Below, one piece after another: positions 58,311 to 64,000 of a stretch of DNA of 64,000 bases (position 1 is the first letter of the stretch; the number at the start of each line of letters is the position of its first letter). Both the position numbers and the translations under genes were made by a program. This DNA comes from Beta vulgaris subsp. vulgaris (Eukaryota > Streptophyta > Magnoliopsida > Caryophyllales > Amaranthaceae). The stretch is taken from positions 21,691,983 through 21,755,982 of the forward strand of contig NC_079210.1 of assembly GCF_026745355.1 (NCBI RefSeq), given 5' to 3'. The notes under the pieces were generated by a model, which was given only the letters and a program-made list of their open reading frames with translations, ran no database searches and had not been told where the DNA came from.

Positions 58311-59608
58311 GGGTTTTTCTACATTATGCCATCGCGTTTTTTCTTTTTCTATGTTGTACCCCATGTTTATGGGATTTCTACACTGTGCCCTTCAACTCTC
58401 ATTTTTTAATTCAAAATGTCATTGCCGTTAAGTGAACGTTAATGGTTTTGTTAATAAAATTAATATTGATTAATTATATTAATTTTTTTCTCATCTATAG
58501 AAATTCTTCTCTTTCAAAATTCCCTCTTCTCTAAAATTTCCTATTCTCTGTGAAATTATGCATTTTGGTAGCTATGGTTGGGGTGAAACTAAAACCAAAA
58601 GGATCTAGGCTTTCTCCTTCGTTTTCAAGCTCTGAAATGGTGAATCGTAAATGTTGTGTTCATCTCTCGAAGCAGATTAAATGTTCTAACTTTGACTGAA
58701 ATTTAAAGCATATAGTGAGTTTTAATGGAGTTGTATTTCATATTGTAATTTGTACTATTTTGGCTGTAGAATTAACTTCACGCCCCAAATTTGGTTGTGG
58801 AATTCCTCTAGTTGTAATGTGTTTGCGCATATACCACTTCTGCAAGGATGAGATCTTTTGCCCATATACCACTTCTGGAAAGGTTTCAGTTTTTGGTGAT
58901 CAGAGATAGAGATGCTGACGTATTTCAAGTGCGATTTAGGGTTAAAATTGTGCAATTCAGGGTTAAAATTTTGAGGTTTGAGTTTTTGATTTAGGGACAG
59001 AGGGCAAAGGAGGAGTAGAGGAAGTTGAATGATCAGTAGAGGAGAGAGAGGGGGATATTTTAGTTTTTTTTTACGTTTCAATTTTCCACCATTGAAGAAG
59101 CTCCTCGTAATTTCATGAAATTAGTTGAGGCATTTTGCTAAAATGTGCATCTTAATTACTAGGTAAGATTAATTCAAAGAAAATTTGGAATTTTTTTCTT
59201 TTCTCAATCTCAAATATGCTGTCTTTAGTTTTTATCTTGTCGAATTTACTAGGATTGGATAAAGGAGGCAGAGGGAGAGCGAAGTAGAATGGTGGCAGGG
59301 GAGGGGAGGGGAAGGTAGGGGAGGGAGAGTGAGAGCGAAGTAGAATGGTGGCAGGGGAGGGGAGTGGGAGGTAGGGGAGGGAGAGGTGGAGCAGCCAGCA
59401 GGGGAAGGAGGAGAGAGAAAAGGAGGAAGAAGGAAAAAATGTTAAAACCAAACGGTTAATGCGAAAGATAACGTCCGTAATTAATAACAGCTCATTAATG
59501 TCATTTTGAATTAAAAAATTAGAGTTGAAGGGTACAGTGTAGAAATCCCATAAACATGGGGTACAATGTAGAAAATGAAAAAACACGAGGGCATAATGTA
59601 GAAAAACC
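58311..59608. mobile_element. Non-autonomous Mutator-like element, 9-bp TSD
   Basis: The ends GGGTTTTTCTACATTATGCC and its complement begin a terminal inverted repeat of about 109 bp with roughly seven mismatches. TTGATTTAA occurs directly outside both ends (58,302-58,310 and 59,609-59,617), the 9-bp duplication diagnostic of Mutator elements. No transposase is present. The interior includes text such as SRPKFGCGIPLVVMCLR (about 58,780), weakly like a GRF-type zinc finger, which might be captured gene sequence. A GA-rich block with two copies of GAGCGAAGTAGAATGGTGGC lies at about 59,275-59,385. Confidence 0.92.
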
Positions 59609-60524
59609 CTTGATTTAATGGTTGGATTGGTTTGGACACTTGGTTTAAAATGTTTCTGCTGTTTTATTATTCACTCTTGGAGGTGAAAAGAATGAATGAT
59701 CTTATGAATTATTTTTTATATAAAAGTTTTGTTATCCTCTTTGGAAAATTAAATTATTTTTACAAGAAAAGGTTCGATTGGTTTTTATGACCTTGGAATA
59801 TTCAAGAAGTTGCTTATGAAGAAAGGAGATTTCATGACTTACAAGTCATATTATTATTATTACCGCTTGATCAACATCAAAAAGGGTTATTCATGACTTA
59901 CATATCATATTATTATTATTACCGCTTATTAAACATCAAGAAGGGTTTATTATTCAAAGTTCACTTGTTGGCAATTATTGTTACCCCTTGATATAGATCT
60001 GTGATGGGATGACTAACTTGTTGGGTGTGCACACTTAGGAAAAGGAAGGGCAGATAAGAAAAGGAATTATTTTCAAGATTATGTTTAATCAAAGTTATTT
60101 GGAAAGAGTTTCTTCTTAAAGGTTATTCTTGAATTATTGGTTAAATTTTTTGGAAATAGTTTTTTTATTAAATAGTACTTATTCTTGAATCATTAGTGAT
60201 GAAGTTTTTGAAATGTAAATTGTTACGAACTAACAAATGTGTTGCTTATCTAGTAAATTTCGTACTAAGTTTTATACTGACGCGTATATCCTTTTTCCTA
60301 TTTGGCTTTGGCTTGTTTACCTTTTGGTAAGCAGATTTGAAGGTGATGTTTGAATGTACATGGGAGCATACTAGAAATGGGATATTAAAATATATTAGGG
60401 TGTTGTATTTATTTGGAGTATTGAAATAATGCTTTTATAAATAAAGAACTTTTTTAATTTTGGTTAAGGTCTTCCGCTACAAGTTATTTAGTTAGTTACT
60501 AGTTAGTTGCCGAAAGCGTGTTAA

Positions 60525-60705
60525 TTACTTTTGGACATGCCTCCTTTGCCCTACTCTTTTTCTTCGGGAACATTTGGCATGGGTCTAGAACCTTGTTCAG
60601 AGATGTTTTTGCTGGTATTGACCCCAATTTGGATGTTCAAGTAGAATTTGGCGCATTCCAAAAAATTAGAGATCTAATTACACGAGGACAAGAGGTTTAA
60701 TACAA
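60525..60705 (+). pseudogene. psbB: Chloroplast psbB (CP47) 3'-end fragment in the nucleus
   Basis: The frame to the stop at 60,698-60,700 reads [20 protein letters not shown], then [20 protein letters not shown] and [10 protein letters not shown]. This is the C-terminal end of CP47, the psbB-encoded core antenna protein of photosystem II, which binds chlorophyll a in the thylakoid. About 57 of some 508 residues are present. Differences from the usual plastid sequence include GNIWHGS for GHIWHGA and changes near the C-terminus, as expected for a decaying nuclear copy. The homology begins abruptly at about 60,525 and ends soon after the stop; no psbT follows. It lies in an LTR-like region with no promoter of its own, so it is a nuclear plastid-DNA insertion, not a gene. 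Confidence 0.9.
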
Positions 60706-60879
60706 CACTGCTTTGTGATTTGAAAAAAAAGTTCGAGTGGGGTTAGGTGAAACAGATTAACAAAGTAATCGAAGAGAGAGAAGAGGGAGAAGCGTGAGAA
60801 GTGGAGATGGTTTTGGGTTTTTTACTTTTTTTTATTTTTATTTTTAATCAGGGCCATTACACGTGACATGATCAAAGTC

Positions 60880-60955
60880 CAACACACACCCACCCCCACA
60901 CACACACCCACCCCCACCCACCTCCACCCACCCACCCACACACACACACACACCT

Positions 60956-61001
<46 letters not shown>

Positions 61002-61167
61002 ACCCCCACCCACCTCCACCCACCCACCCACACACACACACACACCTCCACCCACACACACACACCACACACAACACACACACACACACACACAACACAA
61101 CACACACACACACACACACACCCACACACACACACACCCACACACACACACACCCACACACACACAC

Positions 61168-61208
<41 letters not shown>

Positions 61209-61288
61209 ACACCCACACCCACACCCACACCCACACACACACCCACCCTCCCCCACCCACCCACCCACCCACCCACCCCCCACCCACC

Positions 61289-61342
<54 letters not shown>
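60880..61342. repeat. (CA)n/(CCCA)n/(TA)n compound microsatellite
   Basis: About 440 bp of CA runs mixed with CCCA and CTCCACCCACC variants, closing with about 12 TA units (61,320-61,342). All six frames are open in much of it for trivial reasons; the long histidine/threonine or cysteine/valine frames are artefacts. Confidence 0.97.
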
Positions 61343-61343
<1 letters not shown>

Positions 61344-64000
61344 TGTTCCTATTTGTGCGTATTTGTGTGTGTTAGCATGTCATTATATATATCTCTATTC
61401 TATATGGGAAGACAGGGGGCACAAAAATAATGGAAATCCCATTTTACCCTCACTAAATATAACAAATTACATCTAGTAAAAAAAATCACAATAAATATTT
61501 ATTACAAAATCACGTCACACAAATAACTGTAATTCACTCTCAAATACAAAACCACCCCGACTCCCTTAACACAGTTACCAAAATTCCCAACAATTGCTTC
61601 TCCCATCTTTCTCTACTCCCATTCTTCATGATCTCCCATCCCTTTACATGAAAAATCATTACATTCATTACATGAGACCAACAACCAGGTAATTACATAA
61701 TTCGTAAAATTTGGTGTGTTCTTAAGAATCCTTATAGAATATAGATTTTATAACTAATACAATTATCTCTATGGTTTGATTTCATAAGTACTCCAACAAC
61801 ATAATTGACAAGAAGATCATTAAGAGCAGTCTCAACTTAAAGCTGCAAAGGACAATCGATCTCAAGTTTAACTGAAATAACACTTAAAAAAGGTAATATT
61901 TGCTCAAAAATAATTAAGTCTTCTAATGGATTAATAATTTTGAAAACACCAATCTTTCCATAGGATAAAAAGAATAAAACACTAACAATTTGCAATACAT
62001 AAGTTTTTTTTCGTTTGCCAATTATAAAAAATCATTTTTTTCCAAGATTATTTTTGCAAACTATAATTTCTTAAAACATAAATTACGTATTCTAATGTAT
62101 TAATAATTCTAAAAACACCAATCTTTTCGTGTAATAATTATAGTGTTATTTTAACAAAAAAAACCCCATACAATGACAATTTGCAATACATACGTTTTTT
62201 TCGAATTTCAAATTACAAAATATCATTCATTTTCCAAGATTATTTTTACAGATATGAAAAAAAAAACGAAAATAAAACAGAAAAATTGCAAGAACGATTT
62301 TTTTTTTTTTTTGTATTTTACTAACATGCAAATAAGAAAGTAAAGAGATTTCAAACTCACCTCCTCAATTGCAATTAGAATTCTCATTTTCTTCTCCCTT
62401 TTTTCATTCCTCCACCTTCAATTATCTCAGTTGTTTGATTCTCGCCGAAAACAAAATCAAATGATAACTTCAAAAATTCTTCTTCCATCCTTAATTAGTA
62501 CCGTGATTTCTTAATCTTCAAAGACAACATCGTAGTGTAACCAAAATAAGGCTACCAAAATTCAGATTATGTAACTATTTATAATGCAACACTCTGTATG
62601 GGAATCTTGAATCAATTAAGAACAATTCAACTCATGATTATTTAAAATAGAAATATAAGATGAGATTTAGAGAGAGATTAGAAAATTAGGTATGAATAAA
62701 GATGAGGTATAGAGAGAGATTGGAAAACTGGATACTCTTATGTGTGTAATCGGGTTAGTGGGCTGTGGGTATGAATTGAGAATTTAATTGTCATGTGGGC
62801 TGTGGGTATGAATGTATATGTGTATAAGTTTGACGTAGGTGCATTGGATCATTTCACGACAAAGTCTAAATTGTCTATAATATTGTTCCTATTTGTGCGT
62901 ATTTGTGTGTGTGAGCGTGTCATTATATATATCTCTATTCTATATGGAAAGACGGGGGGACCAAAATAATGGACATTCCATTTTACCCTCACTAAATACA
63001 ACAAATTACATCTAATATAAAAATCACAATAAATATTTATTACAAAATCACGTCACACAAAGAACTGTAATTCACTCTCAAACACAAAACCGCCCCGCAG
63101 TTACCAAAATTCCCAACAACAACTTCTCCCATCTTTCTCTACTCCCATTCTTCATAATCTCCTATCCCTTTACATGAAAAATCATTACATTCATTACATG
63201 AGACCAACAACCAGGTAATTACAAAATATATAAAATTTGGTGTGTTCTTAAGAATCCTTATAGAATATCGATTGTATAACTAATACAATTATCTCTATGG
63301 TTTGTTTTCATTAGTACTCCAACAACATAATTGACAAGAAGATCATAAAGAGTAGTCTCAACTTCAAGCTGCAAAGGACAATCGATCTCAAGTACAACTA
63401 ACATAACACTCAGAAAAGCTAATATTTGCTCAAAAATAATTAAGTCTTCTAATGGATTAATAATTTTGAAAACACCAATCTTTCCATAGGATAAAAAGAA
63501 TAAAACACTAACAGTTTGCAATACATAAGTTTTTTTTCGTTTGCCAATTATAAAAAATCATTTTTTTTCCAAGATTATTTTTGCAAACTATAATTTCTTA
63601 AAACATAAATTACGTATTCTAATGTATTAATAATACTAAAAACACCAATCTTTTCGTGTAATAATTATAGTGTTATTTTAATTAAAAAAAAAACACCCCA
63701 TACACTGACAATTTGCAATACATACGTTTTTTCCGATTTTCAAATTACAAAAAATCATTCATTTTCCAGGATTTTTTTTTTACAGATATGAAAAAAAACA
63801 AAAATAAAACTGAAAAATTTCAAGAACGATTTTTTATTTTATTTTACTAGCATGCAAATAAAAAAGTAAAGAGATTTCAAACTCACCTCCTCAATTGCAA
63901 TTAGAATTCTCATTTTCTTCTCCCTTTTTTCATTCCTCCACCTTCAATTATCTCAGTTGTTTGATTCTCGCCGAAAACAAAATCAAATTATAACTTCCGA
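61341..64000. repeat. 1.54-kb tandem duplication, second copy cut by window end
   Basis: TATTGTTCCTATTTGTGCGT occurs at 61,341 and again at 62,881, and the sequences stay collinear from there on. Copy 2 lacks 14 bp near 63,098, so later matches are 1,526 bp apart. Copy 1 is bounded on the left by the TA microsatellite. The end of copy 1 (62,500-62,880) has no counterpart yet because the window stops. The units are AT-rich. They may be part of a satellite, a tandem transposon pair or a segmental duplication. Confidence 0.88.
63258..63521 (-). other. Repeated open frame in the duplication, unknown
   Basis: The minus strand of copy 2 has an 87-codon frame containing LEIDCPLQLEVETTLYDLLV and NYVVGVLMKTNHRDNCISY. 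Copy 1 (about 61,725-61,985, minus) has the same text with one stop (after CPLQL) and several replacements. The composition is that of a globular, leucine-rich protein rather than low-complexity DNA, but I do not recognise it. It could be an exon of a captured or decayed host gene. There is no start context or promoter evidence. Confidence 0.35.

Larger units (their letters stand above)
54742..60861 (+). mobile_element. Partial gypsy chromovirus joined to the copia
   Basis: From the end of protease onward this is a Tekay-like Ty3/gypsy element: RT, RNase H, an internally deleted integrase, chromodomain end, polypurine tract and an inferred 3' LTR (57,817-60,861). Its own 5' LTR, gag and most of protease are absent. 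The upstream neighbour is copia integrase, so the two retroelements are fused, with the join between 54,742 and about 54,840. Confidence 0.75.
57817..60861 (+). repeat. Probable 3' LTR of the gypsy, with two insertions
   Basis: It starts AGTAATATCCCC after the polypurine tract and ends GGGCCATTACA, similar to the ends of the two other chromovirus LTRs (GGGCTGTTACA, GGGCTATTACA). Excluding the 1,298-bp Mutator-like element and its 9-bp duplication, the LTR would be about 1.74 kb. A psbB fragment lies near its end. There is no second copy, so the right boundary is inferred. Confidence 0.6.

Noticed and set aside
59152..59586. 144-codon minus-strand frame in the Mutator-like element
   Set aside because: It runs through the terminal repeat and a GA-rich tract; no recognisable domain.
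60822..61476. Long frames of repeated Cys/Val, Thr/His or Pro in the CA-rich block
   Set aside because: They are open only because the CA/CCCA repeat has no stop codons in several frames.
1..64000. LINE, pararetrovirus, or bacterial-type defence system
   Set aside because: No LINE RT or endonuclease motif, pararetrovirus movement/coat motif, or bacterial gene cluster was seen; all RT sequences fit copia or gypsy order.

Overview
This is nuclear DNA of a flowering plant. It is AT-rich and gene-poor, and nearly all of it is transposable-element sequence. The families seen are plant ones: Ty1/copia and Ty3/gypsy retrotransposons of plant lineages, CACTA (En/Spm) elements with 3-bp target duplications, a Mutator-type element with a 9-bp duplication, a Stowaway MITE, and a fragment of chloroplast psbB. 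A eudicot is likely; the species cannot be fixed from the sequence. I found no intact host gene, rRNA, tRNA or CRISPR array. Every retrotransposon coding region is broken by stops, frameshifts or deletions.

Layout, 0-20 kb: a decayed CACTA tnp2 transposase (2.05-3.64 kb); a copia element with its 3' LTR but no gag or 5' LTR (4.5-8.7 kb); the end of another CACTA element (8.9-9.27 kb); a reverse-strand copia with a short 5' LTR and primer-binding site (9.6-14.46 kb); an inverted minisatellite (15.8-16.2 kb); a 317-bp Stowaway MITE (17.57-17.88 kb); and a long AAT/ATT microsatellite (19.0-19.2 kb).

19.86-25.17 kb: a complete 5.3-kb CACTA element with matching terminal inverted repeats, a TTT target duplication and subterminal repeat arrays. 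Inside are a transposase remnant with splice signals, part of a second CACTA family, and a 111-bp phase-0 exon that looks captured from a host gene.

25.6-44.3 kb: an old Athila-type gypsy element hit by two later insertions. A full-length Tekay-type chromovirus (27,036-37,302, LTRs of about 2.3 kb) sits near the end of the Athila 5' LTR. A 3.48-kb solo LTR (39,594-43,074, TSD GGTAG) sits between Athila gag and protease. The Tekay element carries an unusual extra reading frame between its primer-binding site and gag.

44.3-64 kb: LTR-like noncoding sequence; the 5' end of another CACTA element; then a SIRE-like copia (5' LTR, PBS, gag, protease, integrase) whose gag is interrupted by a 1,489-bp CACTA MITE with a CAT duplication. 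The copia stops abruptly and is joined to the pol of a different gypsy chromovirus. The inferred 3' LTR of that gypsy contains a Mutator-like element with a 9-bp TSD and a fragment of chloroplast psbB. The window ends with a (CA)n/(CCCA)n block and a 1.54-kb tandem duplication.

The elements do not cooperate; their nesting records an order of insertion. The best candidates for something undescribed are the pre-gag reading frame of the Tekay element, the unidentified captured exon in the CACTA element, LTRs that appear to begin with AG instead of TG, a TATA box enclosed by a perfect 9-bp dyad in the solo LTR, and the repeated reading frame in the 1.54-kb duplication.
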